Shown: piece by piece, positions 32,801 through 44,533 of the stretch | Layout of the letters: the number at the start of each line of letters is the position of its first letter | Position numbering within the stretch: the first letter of the stretch is position 1 | From: Klebsormidium nitens | Taxonomy: Eukaryota > Streptophyta > Klebsormidiophyceae > Klebsormidiales > Klebsormidiaceae | Direction of reading: 5' to 3' | Assembly (NCBI GenBank): GCA_000708835.1 | Contig: DF237047.1 | Span: forward strand, 8,447-72,446 | Length of the DNA: 64,000 nt | Made by a program: the position numbers and the translations under genes | Notes under the pieces: generated by a model | The model's database searches: none | The model's input: only the letters and a program-made list of their open reading frames with translations | Told to the model about the DNA's origin: nothing

Positions 32801-35800
32801 GGAGAGAAACTAAGGAGGACAGGGTGAATGTAACCGGGACGGTCCTGGAAAGCTGTGCAGCCTGAACGGCATGCATGCGAACACCGGATTGGAATGCCTT
32901 TCTTGTGGTGGTCTAGTTACGTTGAAAAGATGAAAGCTGAGTGACTGACCTTTTCGGAAATGAAGCTTGAACAGGCCATCTCGCTTGATATTCTGACCGT
33001 GGTGGTATGCTGCCGAACGCCTTTGATTTCGCCAATCTTGCTTTAGCACTCTCTCCACGGTCGTCGTGGTTGAAGCTATGTCCATCGAGTGTGCACTTTC
33101 TCTTCGTGCGCATGCACCTGATCACTTCTTCTTACGCTGAAATGTTCTTACTTAGATAATGCAAAAGCTTGTCGCCTCAAGCGAGATTAGTACCCTTTCA
33201 ACAGGCTTTCCAAGACGTCGTCTCAAGCATCTCACCTCTCTGCAGCTTGCGCGCCATTCGCGCACGCGCGGCCGCGTGCCTCCTGCTCCTCCTCAGCTCC
33301 ATCCACCGCCGAGAGGGATCCCTCCAGTCCACGCGCACCCTCCTCAGCCTCACGCTCTCGGAGCTCCTCTCATCAATCCAAGTGCTCGACTCGTGCTCTG
33401 CCCCCGGGGCACCCCCCACCGAACCTCCGCCCGAGTCTCGCGCGCAAGTCGCGCGTCTTAAGGCGCTCCTCGAAGAACTGGTCTCTAGAGAGGGCTGCGA
33501 AAAGCTGTTAGCGGAGGCCGGTCTCTCGACGGGGGCCGTTGTCGGGTTCGAGAAGGAGCGAGAGTCCCCTCGGGAGAGTCAACCGGGGGCGGACTCCGGC
33601 CCAGCGGCCGATGCAATCGATTTGTACCTACCGACCGTCGAGGCGTTTCAGAGCGAGATCACGCCGCGGGGAGACGGGCCGGAACCTTTGCCGCGGCTGC
33701 TTACGTCAGCACCGAACGGCGGGATTTTGACGGGGCTGCACCAGCTGTCGGTGCCGGAAAGTAGTCCGGCGGGTAGTGGAGCGGAAACAGAACGGAACGG
33801 AACCCCCTCCGGGGATCCACCGGCGGAGCCGTCTGCGACCACTCCGTCCGATCTGACGGCGGAAGACTCCTTCTTCTCGATCTTTGACTCGGCGACTCCC
33901 CCCCTCGGAACGAGCCCCGGCGGCCAGCCAAAAGCTGACGGCTGGGCTGACGTCAGAGAGCTGATGCGGACCCTAACCCGTGCGCTGGAGAGCTCGGTGC
34001 AGCACTCCCTGCACGTATCACAGACCGCCACGTGGCACGACCCCTCGGAGAGCTACGCACGCATGGCGGTGGCGTACTCGCACGTGCTGGAGTTACGAGT
34101 TTTGTGGCTGCTGAACCTGTGCGAGTTTCACCAGGGGCGGCAGGCGTGGGCGGAGGCGGCGCAGTGCGCACTTACGGTCGCTGGCGTCATCATGCAGGTA
34201 AGAAGGTGGATCAAAAGCAGGTTATGCCTCAGGGGTTAGGGTTGAAGAGTCTCAGGTTATGACCACATACCTCATTTTGAGTGGCGTAGTGCGCACTCAT
34301 GGTTGCGGGCGTCATCATGCAGGTGAGGGAGCGGCCGGAAAGCAGTGCTTGTGTATCTCTTTGCTGCATCGCCCTTCCGCCAATACCACCATAGTGGTGG
34401 ACAAAGGCAGACTCATTTCGGGGCTAGCATTGTCTGCCACAAGCCGTGGGTCAGGTGCATGTCAATGGTCCGTCTTCCAATCATCGCTCCAAAGATCAAA
34501 GCAGCCGTCACAGGAAGCGGTGCAAGCAGTATACCGTCCTTCAAGTTCCTGACGAAGCGAGACCGCTTTCGCTAACCCCGTCGAATCCTGCAGGCGCTCA
34601 TCCACCGGGGCGACCCGGTGTGGACTCCAGGCGACCTCGCCCACCTCCGCCGGCTGTGCCCGTCGCTCCCCGAAACCCTGGACGACCCGGGGAGTCGCAG
34701 CAGCAAGATCAGCGTCGACACCGCGCTGCGCTACCTCCAAATGGCGTACCGCTTCTGCGATAAGGCCGCGCTCTTCCACGCGTGCACCGACCTTATGGAG
34801 CTGCAGCTGCCCGCGTATAAGAGCCGGGCGGACTATAAGCAGCTGGCGCACGCGCACGAGATGCTGCGCGGGGTGTACGAGGCGATACGGGAGCAGGTGG
34901 GGAAGCTTTACCCTATCGTTAGCTTTTCAGCACAGATTTACAAAACGGGCGGCATCTTCGATCTCGCGTGTCCCAATGGTTTCACTTGGACGGGCAGGGA
35001 CCTCTGTTTCGAGTCGCAAGAGAAGAGCAGCCAAATCACTTGAAGGGTGTGACTCGAAACACACTCGTCTCCTGCTTCTGAGTTGGTGTGTCGTCTTGAA
35101 GTGAGCCGTGTGCTGAACCAATCACTCGGCGCTTTTAGCGTCAGCTAGACAGAGCCGTCGTCACGGTATGTCAATTCATCCCTTTCGCTTGAGCGGGCAG
35201 TGACGTGTATTTCGGGCACAGCCCGTTTCTGATCAGGCTCTGTTCTCGTGCTCCTAGTCGCTGTGTCGTCCTCAAGTCTTGCGTGACCAAAACTTTTACT
35301 GAGCGTTTCTGTTGTCAGTTAGACACGTCCGTCTCCATACTTGTGTGCCCTGAATGGAAGCAGACCTGTTTCCAAAGAGACCTCAACATAAGCAATCCGT
35401 AGCAAGTGCACTGGAGTCACAATCAACAAATACAGATGAGACGTACGCTTTGCCTTTTGCTGGCCCTCCTCTGACTTTCCTCAAGCATTTTGTAACCTTC
35501 CGCAGTCTGTCTTCAACTCTAATGAAGCTGCTTCTCAGATTCTGGTGAACCTATCTGTATTTGTTAGACTGCTAAACCTTGTCGATTCGGTGATCTTTTG
35601 CAGGAGCAGGACATTTCGTTCCGCGACGCCACGTACTACCGTGTCGGCTTCTACGGCGCCGTCTTCGGCCCCCTTGACCGCTCCGAGTTCGTGTACAGAG
35701 AATCTAGCGCGGTGCGGCTGGGCGACATGATCGAACGGCTGAGCTCCTCCGCCCCGGAGGGATCCCCCGACCACAGGATAGGAATCATCTCGGACTCGCG

Positions 35801-36798
35801 CGTCGTGCAAAACCTCCCGGGGGGGGCTGCGTATTTACAGATCACGGCCTTAGAACCAGTTTCCGCACTAACCGACAGACCGATTGACCCCCCCCCCGGG
35901 AGCCCCGGGAGCCCCAACAGCCAGCCCCCCCGCCACATGGGCGTTTCCGAGTTTTACTGCGATACGGGTTTCGTTAAGGACGGCCAAACCCCAGGCGGGT
36001 TAGAGACGCAGTGGAAGCGGCGCACCGTCATGAGCGTCGCCGGCAGCTTCCCGAGCCTCGTGCGCCGGTTGAAGGTGACCCGGACCGCGGTTACCGAGAT
36101 AACCCCGATCGAGAACGCGGTCGGAATACTGGCGGATAGAGCGCATGCGCTGCGGGTCGAGATCGAGCGGCCCGCGCCGGTGCTGACGTCAGTGCAGAGG
36201 CTACTGCAGGGGAGCGTAGCGCTGCAGGTTAACAGCGGGGTTCTGGGGGTCTGCCGAGCGTTCCTGGAGCCGACACGTGGCCTCCAGGGATTGCTGGCGA
36301 ACCTGCCCGCGCCACCCGCTGTGCAGGACCCGGGACTCGAGAGACTGAAGGCCGCAGTTCTGGACTTTGTGGCCGTTTGCAAGGCTGCCGTCAAGGTGGG
36401 GAGATGATCGAGTCTCTTGCTGTATGATGCACGTTTTGAAGAGACATTGAGTCAGCAAGGTTCTCTGGCAACTGCGAGAGCACGACACAAGATCCTGTTG
36501 CTCGTTAAGTCATTGTGGACTTCTGACTCGTAGACGCGCGAGACGCTGTTCCCATCCGTTCGTTTTAAAAGGCTGACAAAGTGCATGACGATGGAGATTT
36601 ACCAGCTTTACTAGGTACACCTTCTTTTTGATTGCTTTTCAGAAGCTAAGCTCTGATACACATGCTCGCGAACTGCAGGTCCATGCCCGACTAATGGGCG
36701 ATGAAGACCAAGAGTTCCACGTCCAACTAGTCCAAGGTCTGCAGGGCCTCATCTTCGAGATCTCAGCATTCATCCCAACTGTACTAAATCAAATGTAA
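20868..36798 (+). CDS. SPK1: SPIKE1-type DOCK guanine nucleotide exchange factor
   Basis: SPIKE1 is the plant DOCK-family exchange factor for ROP GTPases, controlling actin, microtubules and cell shape from the ER and plasma membrane. Twenty-five exons close in phase (2084 aa; Arabidopsis 1830): 20868-20945, 21300-21462, 21613-21686, 21860-21972, 22183-22238, 22394-22491, 22703-22840, 23097-23498, 23719-24489, 24767-24961, 25369-25473, 25887-26060, 26598-26743, 27319-27463, 27943-28275, 28854-29065, 29533-29650, 30947-31129, 31509-31646, 31977-32126, 32496-32791, 33246-34197, 34594-34896, 35604-36395, 36679-36798. Near the N-terminus, KYGHYSGI and FNWEEERA match the family. DHR-1 (C2-like) is about residues 585-790, with LLYVYPLSLQMSRKRN and FHDEIKLRLP. 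DHR-2, the catalytic part, is about 1600-2084, with ATYYRVGFYG, GGLETQWKRRTV, LQGSVALQVNSGVL and a C-terminal FHVQLV. Extra length is mainly low-complexity insertions in exons 9 and 22. The N gap falls in intron 17 and no coding is lost. The true start may lie farther upstream. Confidence 0.95.
26411..26502 (+). repeat. Near-perfect ghost copy of SPIKE1 exon 13 start
   Basis: Intron 12 holds a copy of the exon 13 acceptor and exon start 158 bp upstream of the real one. From 26443 to 26480, 38 bases match exactly the real exon (encoding INHLRSMDFVTL). Bounded by a CAG acceptor (26437-26439) and a GTCCGT donor (26503), it forms a 63-nt phase 0-0 open cassette of 21 codons. It could be spliced in without a frame change. 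Confidence 0.9.
26770..27060 (+). repeat. Minisatellite in SPIKE1 intron 13, about 71 bp x 4
   Basis: Four units spaced 70, 71 and 72 bp share TTCCTGTGCAT, GAGTCGGGC, CGCTTCAAA and GCCTTGCTTAA, then GAGCATC and GAGACTGGTTCCG. Marker positions are 26781, 26851, 26922 and 26994. The repeat starts just after the exon 13 donor. Confidence 0.85.
28737..28785 (+). repeat. Ghost copy of SPIKE1 exon 16 start, with early stop
   Basis: A CAG acceptor and about 46 bases resembling the exon 16 start (28854 onward, encoding VYELIACYMKKDTWP) lie 117 bp upstream. The copy would encode VYALIASYSKK and then run into a TGA after a one-base deletion, so use of it would truncate the protein. Confidence 0.8.
30195..30296 (+). 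repeat. Copy of SPIKE1 exon 18 start beside the N gap
   Basis: A polypyrimidine tract, a CAG acceptor (30205-30207) and the first 86 or so bases of exon 18 are duplicated left of the gap. The last 60 bases (from ACGGAACAAGCGCCGG to CTGGAAGGC) match the real exon at 30947-31129 exactly, while the first 25 carry several substitutions. The copy then diverges abruptly. Sequence quality around the gap limits certainty. Confidence 0.8.
30330..30910. other. Assembly gap (581 N)
   Basis: Unresolved bases inside SPIKE1 intron 17. Exons on both sides join in phase and the encoded protein is continuous with the family, so the gap probably hides intronic repeat rather than an exon. Confidence 0.95.
34270..34326 (+). 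repeat. Ghost copy of SPIKE1 exon 22 end plus donor
   Basis: AGTGCGCACT followed by GGCGTCATCATGCAG and a GTGAGG donor repeats the true exon 22 end (34168-34197) 125 bp downstream in intron 22, with a few substitutions. Confidence 0.85.
35085..35345 (+). repeat. Degenerate two-copy repeat in SPIKE1 intron 23
   Basis: GTGTCGTC, then an AAGT stretch, GCGTTT or GCGCTTTT, and GTCAG-TAGACA followed by CGTC occur in the same order near 35090-35160 and 35262-35335. The copies are weakly matched and non-coding. Confidence 0.5.
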
Positions 36799-38202
36799 AC
36801 TATCCAGGTGCTAACAAAGTTCACGGGACCATACTGTTTGATCCTCGAAAAACCCCTTTCGCGGTTGCTTTTGCGGGCCCGTGTCAGGTTGATATATTTA
36901 GTCTCAACGTGGTCTCGCTGAATCGGTAGCAGGTGCGCATAGACATAGATCAGACAGACACACAGCCTCTAGTCATAGCGTTTGGACTGCACAACTCTGA
37001 CGGTAGGTTGATCTGGCGGTGTAAGGAGCCGGATGACAGGATCTCAAGCGACTTCGGGCCTTTACAGGCCTCACTGGCCCATGCAAACACGTAATTGAAC
37101 GTCTAAAAAGGTGGGGTATGAGAGCTTTTCATTGGCGTTGTCAGTAAGCCCTGCTTCACATGGGCGATCCTTGTTTGGGCGATCCTTGTTTAAGTTTGGT
37201 TTAGGTCTCAATGCAGATCTGAGAGTGACGTGACCTGCATGATGCCTTCAGGATTCACCTTGCATGAGCTGTAGAAGGACATTTCTTTCGTTGACTTGAT
37301 TGCATATCAGTCCGTGTGAGCAAATTGACAAATTTGCTATGAACCGCCTAAATCTGTCAAAGCCTAAAGGTCAACGGCTTCTTCCCGTTCTTTTCATTTT
37401 GTAGCTGAAAGGCCATAGGCTTCTGATGGCATACATGTCTGGATATTTCGTGAGTATCCTGGAGTTTGCAAATTATGTATCTTGGTGTAGGCTCAATTGT
37501 TATTATCTGAATGTTGGGTTCATTCTGCGCCTCTACAAATGGGGTATACGTAATATATTACTTGGGAGTTTACAGTATGCTAGTGCATTTGGGTTCGCAA
37601 TTTTATTTTCTTAGGACTAAATCGTATTCTCTCCTCTTGCGACGCTGCTTCTCAACTCAACAGAGAGATTTTGTCTAGATTAGTTTCGGGAAGTTGGGTA
37701 ATTTGCTTTTGTGCCAATACCTATATGGTCATGGGTTTGTTACAAATGGGCCAAAGTTGATTTGGGGTGATTGCATGACGGGATTGTCATATTTTGTGCG
37801 GCACTGCTGCTTCCTTTCTGTTCCACGATGTTGTGGCATTAATGATAATTCAAATTCAACATTTTCCCAGTGGTCGTTCTTATTATCACTGAAGTGATAA
37901 TATCTAGTATAATATAAGAAGGTATTATGCAGCATTTGGGCAGTGGTTGTGTACAACACGAATGATTTGATGAAGTGCCAAGGGATAATAAGTTATTCAC
38001 TCACTTCATGTGCATACATCTTCCACCGCAACAGTGTCATTCACTCGATCTCAAATGGATGTAGTGACGAAGTCAGAATATGGTGATCCGGATCCGCTTT
38101 TATTACCAAAAGCAAGGTCAATGTATCTTGTTATTTAATTAGCTTGCGCTTGTCCGTGGGGCAGTATACTACAATTCGAAAAAATGGTGTGTAGACTTAA
38201 GT
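36799..38202. other. Convergent AT-rich spacer, SPIKE1 to LHCII
   Basis: This 1.4 kb region is AT-richer than its neighbours and without recognisable genes. It holds a direct repeat of GGGCGATCCTTGTTT near 37163-37192 and a hairpin at 37881-37902 (nine-base arms TATTATCAC/GTGATAATA, four-base loop). A TTTATT at 38099-38104 is the polyadenylation signal (AATAAA on the minus strand) for the LHCII gene, 99 nt past its stop. Confidence 0.55.
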
Positions 38203-40105
38203 CTACTGGCCGGGGGTGAAAGCGGTGGCATATGCCCAGGCGTTGTTGACAGTGGGGTTGTCGAGGTGGTCAGCCAAGTTCTGGAGGGGGCCCTTGCCGG
38301 TGACGATGGCCTGGACGTAGAATCCGAACATGGAGAACATAGCGAGTCTGCAGGGAAGGAGAACGAGGGTCAGTTTTGGACGTAGTTTAGGGAAGGGAAC
38401 TTGTGATAGGATGTTCTACAGGAAAGTACCGGACAATGCAGAGATGCAGCGACTGCATATTATGTCGCTTGAATAATTCCACTTGTAAACTTTGTTGCAG
38501 GTCTTCGTTGGATGCCAGAACTAGACGAGTGCAGACCAGAAGACAGCAATGGCAAGAGACACTGTCTTCTCACCTTCCGTTCTTGATCTCCTTGGTCCTC
38601 AGCTCAGCGAAGGTGTCGGGGTCCTCAGCCAGGTTCAAGCTGCAGGAATGGACAAGGTCATGTTATTGTTGATAAGGAAATACTTTCCACTGTCGCAGAA
38701 TGCAAAGGATCTGTCAGCATTACAGGGAGTCCTCTTGTTCTGGGGAGCTGCTAGAGAGGCAGGTAAGAGGACAGAATTGTAGTCGAGAAGTATTGTAGTC
38801 AAGGAGTATGTGGAATGAAGGCACAATGCAATGGGATGAAGTAATGGGAACTGGAAACTTACGGGTCGAACTGGCCACCGGGGTACAGGGGGTCCTCAAC
38901 CTCGCCAAGAGGTCCACCGTTCACCCTGTATGCCTCAACGGCACCCATCAACACAACCTGGATAGACAGAAAAAATGTTAGGGCCTGGTCGACACTTGCA
39001 ACTCCTTCAGACTCTGCTTCGGCTGGAATTGGCAGTCTTGCTTGGACTGGGAGGTTGCATTTTATTGTCAAGGATGCCAGTCTTCATTGAAGATACCCGA
39101 GGTCGTCCTACAGATGCAAAGACCTGCTGTCTGAACTAAAGCAGGCAATCTGCAAGGCAATGTACAAGATAGAAACAGAACAAGAGTCGGCAGAGTCGAA
39201 CAGCAAGGAAAGATACACTCCATGTCAGATTAGGTCTCACCTGGGAAGCAAGAATGGCAAGGATGGACTGGGCGTGGACAAGGCTGGGGTTGCCGAGGTA
39301 GTCCAGGCCGCCGGAGGCGAAGATCTGAGAGCCGGCCTTGAACCAGACGGCCTCACCGAACTTGGTGCCGTTCTGGGCAAGGAGCTCGGGGAAGACGCAC
39401 CCCAGAGCACCGAGCATGGCCCACCGGGCGTGGATGACCTCAAGCTCGCGGTTCCTGTAGAGACACAGTTTACATCAGATGCTGGACTGGTCTTCGGTTG
39501 CAGGACTACTGAACCACAATCACTCTCTTTCACATCCTGTTTCAGCCACCCAAATATCTGCCTATTGTGCCGTGTTTAGTATTGATAAACAGGCAGATTG
39601 ACATTGGTGGCTCCGTGTCAATCAGCATGAATGCACCTGGTACTCATAGAATTTGAGTCACTTGTGATCAATTACATGTCACCGGATTTTCAGTCGCAAG
39701 TAACTCTTTCAAATCTCAGATCAGGGACTAGAAGGCCCAATGTGGCAAGTTGTCCACAAATTCACGCTGTTTGCCAAGGCACCAGTTTATCTGGTCCAAT
39801 CCACTTGTCCTTCCTGCATTGCCTTGCTGGTTGCTGCATCTCCTGGATCCTCACCTGGCGAAGGTCTCGGGGTCAGCGGACAGACCAGCGGTGTCCCAGC
39901 CATAGTCACCAGCGAACTCTCCCTTCAGGTATGAGGGGGTGTCACCGGAGAAGGGGCCCAGGAACTTAACGCGGTCAGGGCCATAGAACTCAACCATGGA
40001 GGTCCTGGCGCCATTGCTGACCTGGGAGATCTTCTTGGTGGCAGCGACCTTGCCGGCGAAGCTGCTCACCAGGGTGGCGGAGGCGGCGGCCAGAGCGGAA
40101 GCCAT
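38203..40105 (-). CDS. LHCII chlorophyll a/b-binding protein (copy A)
   Basis: This is a major light-harvesting antenna protein of photosystem II in the thylakoid membrane. Five minus-strand exons, 40105-39855, 39454-39241, 38957-38863, 38639-38574 and 38347-38203, close in phase to give 256 aa. A short Ala/Ser-rich transit peptide ([12 protein letters not shown]) is followed by [20 protein letters not shown]. Helix B carries [22 protein letters not shown], helix C lies in the exon 2-3 region around [17 protein letters not shown], and helix A carries [16 protein letters not shown]. It ends [13 protein letters not shown]. The motif FYGPDR is the place of the WYxxxR trimerisation signature of LHCII; here W is F. 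The gene is divergent from copy B, with the same intron positions and nearly the same protein, so the two are recent duplicates or kept alike by gene conversion. Which Lhcb subtype it belongs to is not settled here. Confidence 0.96.
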
Positions 40106-41541
40106 TGTGTCTAGTTTAGGTGATTGCTAAACAACAAGTGAGTTTCTAAAGTTTGTGTTGGGAATGGCGATGAATGCGAGGAATTTGGAGCTAATGAAGG
40201 CGCTGCAACTTGGAGGAGGCAAACGGAAGGGAAACTCACAAGCAGTCTGATCAGAGCCAAAAGGCAGTCACAGATCAGAGCCAGAATGCAGTCACAGACT
40301 GGTGATCTGCTTGCCGCATGCACATTGCAGACTGGGGCTGCTGTGTGTCGCCCTCGTGCTGACTGCGCGATTTTGCTGCGCAGGCATTGGCTGGGCGGCG
40401 GAGCGGAAGGTCGCATCCCATTCGCTGCGCATTCCAGGTCAGTTGCTCATTCGCTGATCCACGGCGGCCGTGCAAACTAGATTGTGTCACTGACGAAACG
40501 CGCGCTATCAATTGTTTGCCTGCGCAGTTTCAAGCGTGGTGATTCGACCGCAAGGTCTCACGCGCGAGTTTTGGGTGCGCTTCGCGCAGGATAGAATGAC
40601 GTCAATGATGAGACACAAAAAGAGGAAACCCGCAAGCTCGCATTCGAAAACCACGTGAGAACTTAGAAGCGATCTGTGGTCTTCAGATTTTGAGACGAGA
40701 TCACTTTCGGCACCGCGATTGGACGGCACAAGGTTCGCGGAGCGAAGTGGAGCCCGTTCTCGGCCGTCGATGCGGTCTGGGAATCATGGAATCCGTTTCA
40801 GGATAAAAGAGCGGGAGTGCTTTTGACGTCATGTATCGAGCTAGACTTTACCCCTTCGACAACCCTTCAAACCTTTCAACAAAGCTTTCATAGCCGCTCG
40901 CGCACAAAGGACTCTCTCCGTACAATACGGACTAATGATAGTTGATGACGACAGCAGGGACATTATCCACCCGCGCATTTACTCTCCAGATTGCCTCTCC
41001 GTGGTCGATGTGCTTTTGGAGTTGTTCTCCGCCGTCCGCATAGAATTATCAAGGAGAGATTAACATCGAAGGTGTGACGAGCCTTGGAGGGAAATATCGA
41101 CGGTTCATACCAGCCCCTTCCGATTCGCTTTTGTGATCTCCTTCGACCGGCCGCAGTCTGGAACAAAATCTGAGCATTGGCAAGGCGCGAGCACCACTCT
41201 CTGCGCGCCAGTCTCAGCAAATGAGCGCGTCTCTTCAGGCGTGTGACTCGCTAGGGAGAGCCAGGAGATCGCTTTTAGCCAATGACTTCGCAGCAAATGA
41301 TTCACCAACGAAGGGAGATCGGGCGCCACTGCCCGCAGAAGTCCGCAATGGCTGTGCTGCAGTCAGAGCTTCCTCCTCTAAGCCAACTCCAGACTGGACG
41401 GGCTATCCAAGCCGATTGCGACTGCGGCCACCTCGATTCTGCTATAAAAGCCGGGAACCCTCCACCTTCCAAAATTATTCCAAAGATTCCCAACTCTCAA
41501 AACTTCCAACTTTCTTCTTCTCTCCTCCAGCCGTAGTCACA
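40106..41541. promoter_or_regulatory. Shared divergent promoter of the LHCII pair
   Basis: The 1436 bp lies between the two start codons. A TATA box (TATAAAA, 41443-41449) sits 93 bp before the copy B start codon. Two perfect TGACGTCA palindromes, the TGA/bZIP type, occur at 40597-40604 and 40824-40831. A CACGTG G-box core is at 40652-40657. A second TATA-like GATAAAAG is at 40802-40809, oriented toward copy B. No clear TATA element was found for copy A. Light regulation through G-box and bZIP sites is known for LHC genes in general; action here is inferred. Confidence 0.65.
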
Positions 41542-43584
41542 ATGGCTTCCGCCCTTGCCGCCACCTCCGTCTCCGCCCTGGTGAGCAGCTTCACCGGCAA
41601 GGTAGCTGCCTCCAAGAAGGTCTCCCAGGTCAGCAATGGCGCCAGGACCTCCATGGTCGAGTTCTATGGCCCCGACCGTGTTAAGTTCTTGGGCCCCTTC
41701 TCCGGAGACACCCCCTCTTACCTGAAGGGAGAGTTCGCCGGTGACTACGGCTGGGACACCGCCGGTCTGTCCGCTGACCCCGAGACCTTCGCCAGGTGAG
41801 AAGCCAATGCTTGGAGCAAAAGGCTGATTGATATTGCATTGAATTGCTCGCATTTTTGCGCGATTCATCTCAAAACTTTCAGTTGCTGAGAATTGCCTTC
41901 GCGCTTGAGTTGCTCGAGTCCACTTCTGGAGCACATGAATTTTGCGGTGCGGCGCTGATTGTTTGCTGGTTAGTATTGTAACTTTGGGAGGTGGATGCGC
42001 CATAGCGGCATTGACGGCCTTGAGGCAATCTGCCTCGGTGGGGAAGCATGAGCGGAGTAGCTGCAAGTGCAGTAGCAGTGGAGAAGTAATCGGCACTGGC
42101 CGGCAGAGTGGGGCAGGCGAATTGCGCACATGTCCGGCATACAGCAGTTCCTTTAGTATCATTTACTGCAAAGCTCTCTCATACTCACGAGGCGGCCGGG
42201 TTCAAACGGGGCCAGGGGCAAGTAGGTTTCTAGGCTGGACCCCTTTGACACTTGCACAATGCCAGCTCTAGTACTGGGATACTGCAAAGAGCGTTTCAGT
42301 TTTCTCACCCGGCCGGTGCACAATGCAGGAACCGCGAGCTTGAGGTCATCCACGCCCGGTGGGCCATGCTCGGTGCTCTGGGGTGCGTTTTCCCCGAGCT
42401 CCTTGCCCAGAACGGCACCAAGTTCGGTGAGGCCGTCTGGTTCAAGGCTGGCTCTCAGATCTTCGCCTCCGGCGGCCTGGACTACCTCGGCAACCCCAGC
42501 CTCGTCCACGCCCAGTCCATCCTGGCCATCCTTGCTTCCCAGGTAAGAATGCACAACCTGATTGGTTGTGAACTCGCATTATTTTTCTCTCCTGTTTGCA
42601 TGACGTTTACACCAACTTGACTCTCCCAGAATCTGTGCGCTGCAGCTGACTTTCTGCGAGTGACGTTCCTGACTGTCCATTTCTGGGGCAATTCGTCTGA
42701 CTCGCTTACAGAGTACTTGAATAGAAGCAGGGATGCTGTTGCAACTGACAATTGCCGCGCACCCCCCCTGGCCTTACATCCTGTTCTGACCCTTCTTTTT
42801 CATTGCCCCAGGTTGTGTTGATGGGTGCCGTTGAGGCATACAGGGTGAACGGTGGACCCCTCGGCGAGGTTGAGGACCCCCTGTACCCTGGTGGCCAGTT
42901 CGACCCGTAAGTTTTGCGAACTCTGCATTTGTCAAGTGCCGACTGTGACACACGGCCAAGGGCTTGTCTCCAGTGAAGTGTTCTTCAAGTGCACTGGGGG
43001 AAGGCACATAATGCAATGCTGCCAGGGGATGGCCCTCTCAAACCAAGCAATTTGAGAGATTCAATTGCGTCTCAAGACAGGTCGTTCTATGTAGGAATTG
43101 TGGACCTGAACACACATCCCCCTCAGCAACTCACCCACTCCTTCCCTTCTGCAGCTTGAACCTGGCTGAGGACCCCGACACCTTCGCTGAGCTGAGGACC
43201 AAGGAGATCAAGAATGGAAGGTGGGTGTTCGTCCTACTTTCCCTCCTGCACTTCCTTGTCTGAACTTCTTCCTATGTCTCGTTCTCAGCACTTGGCACAC
43301 CAGGATGCACCTTGGGTGTGCAATGTTTGTCGAGTTGTATTCTCTCATGGCCCCAATTGCCTGTTTCCAGTCAATGTCATCAGCTTGATTGGGTCTGACA
43401 CTCCGCCTGACTAACCTCGGTTTCCCTTGCTTCTTGCAGACTCGCCATGTTCTCCATGTTCGGATTCTACGTCCAGGCCATCGTCACCGGCAAGGGCCCC
43501 CTCCAGAACCTGTCTGACCACCTCGACAACCCTAGCGTCAACAACGCCTGGGCTTACGCCACTGCCTTCACCCCCGGCCAGTAA
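41542..43584 (+). CDS. LHCII chlorophyll a/b-binding protein (copy B)
   Basis: This is the partner of copy A. Exons 41542-41795, 42329-42542, 42812-42906, 43155-43220 and 43440-43584 give 257 aa, with intron phases identical to copy A. Exons 2, 3 and 4 encode the same protein as copy A as far as I can read. Differences sit in the transit peptide ([20 protein letters not shown]) and near the C-terminus ([12 protein letters not shown] against [12 protein letters not shown]). It carries the same FYGPDR in place of WYxxxR. Function and location are as for copy A: pigment binding, photosystem II antenna, thylakoid membrane. An AATAAA at 43708-43713, 124 nt after the stop, fits polyadenylation. The start codon follows a CT-rich leader and the TATA box at 41443. 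Confidence 0.96.
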
Positions 43585-43713
43585 TTTGTCAATGCTAGCC
43601 TACGGAAGTTCTGTGTCTGCGTCAAACCTGTACAGAGTCGAGCTAAGACCGAAACTGATTCATCGATTCTTAGCAACACATGTTGCCACCCTTGTTTTTG
43701 TCGGTGAAATAAA

Positions 43714-44533
43714 GTGGATCGGATCGCTACCAACCTGTTTTCCCTCTCACCTCAACCACTCGTGTTATTGTATTATACCAATGGTTCCATCTCATATACC
43801 GGTAGTGTCCGCACGCGACTCATGCACACAAGATGCGATTTGACCATGCCATGCTTCAAACTCAAAACTCAATAGTACTTAGATGCTATGCAATCATTCC
43901 ACTATAGTCACGCATAACATCCTGCGTTCCGTTATGAACTGTGACGTAGAAGCAACTCAAGACAGCTAATATATTCGATCCGGGCTCTCGCGGCTGAAAC
44001 AACTTTTAGCCAACTCATCCCTACCAACTCTAGCTTGCAGTCACTAGGACAAACATTTCAATGCGTGCATATGAATATCTCATGCATGCATGAGACATTA
44101 AACAAGTTGTCCTACACAATCACACATTGATTGCAAGCGAAGCTAAATTCTCCGGTACATTGAACTCTTTGCATTGAGTTTTGCCCATGGCTTGAAAGCT
44201 CCAGCTCACACCAAGCACAAACGTACATGCAGAATACCTTCAACAATATTGAGTATTTGCAACATCCCATCTACAACTCTGACAAGTTGTTTTTGAAGGC
44301 TGAATCGCATGCTTTCGAGCGCATGCTCGTGATGCAACACGTTGGTTCCAATGGATCACGATTTACAGATTTCTGTCTCATATGTATCCACGCAATGGGG
44401 ACGTGAACTGCATGGACATGGACTGCCTAGGAGCCGCACACTTCCAGACTGGGCTAGATGTACATAAAATGGACTGACCCAAAGCACTACAGGTGAAGTT
44501 GGCAACACGAGCTCGGGCTGATCGTGACAATGT
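43714..44533. other. Convergent spacer without genes
   Basis: LHCII copy B (+) and the unknown mitochondrial protein gene (-) end toward this stretch. It is AT-rich, with a CATGCATGCATG-type RY motif near 44090, and has no coding frame worth calling. Confidence 0.5.

Noticed and set aside
36799-38202. AT-rich stretch as a mobile element
   Set aside because: No terminal inverted repeats with target duplication, no transposase or reverse transcriptase frame; only a small hairpin.
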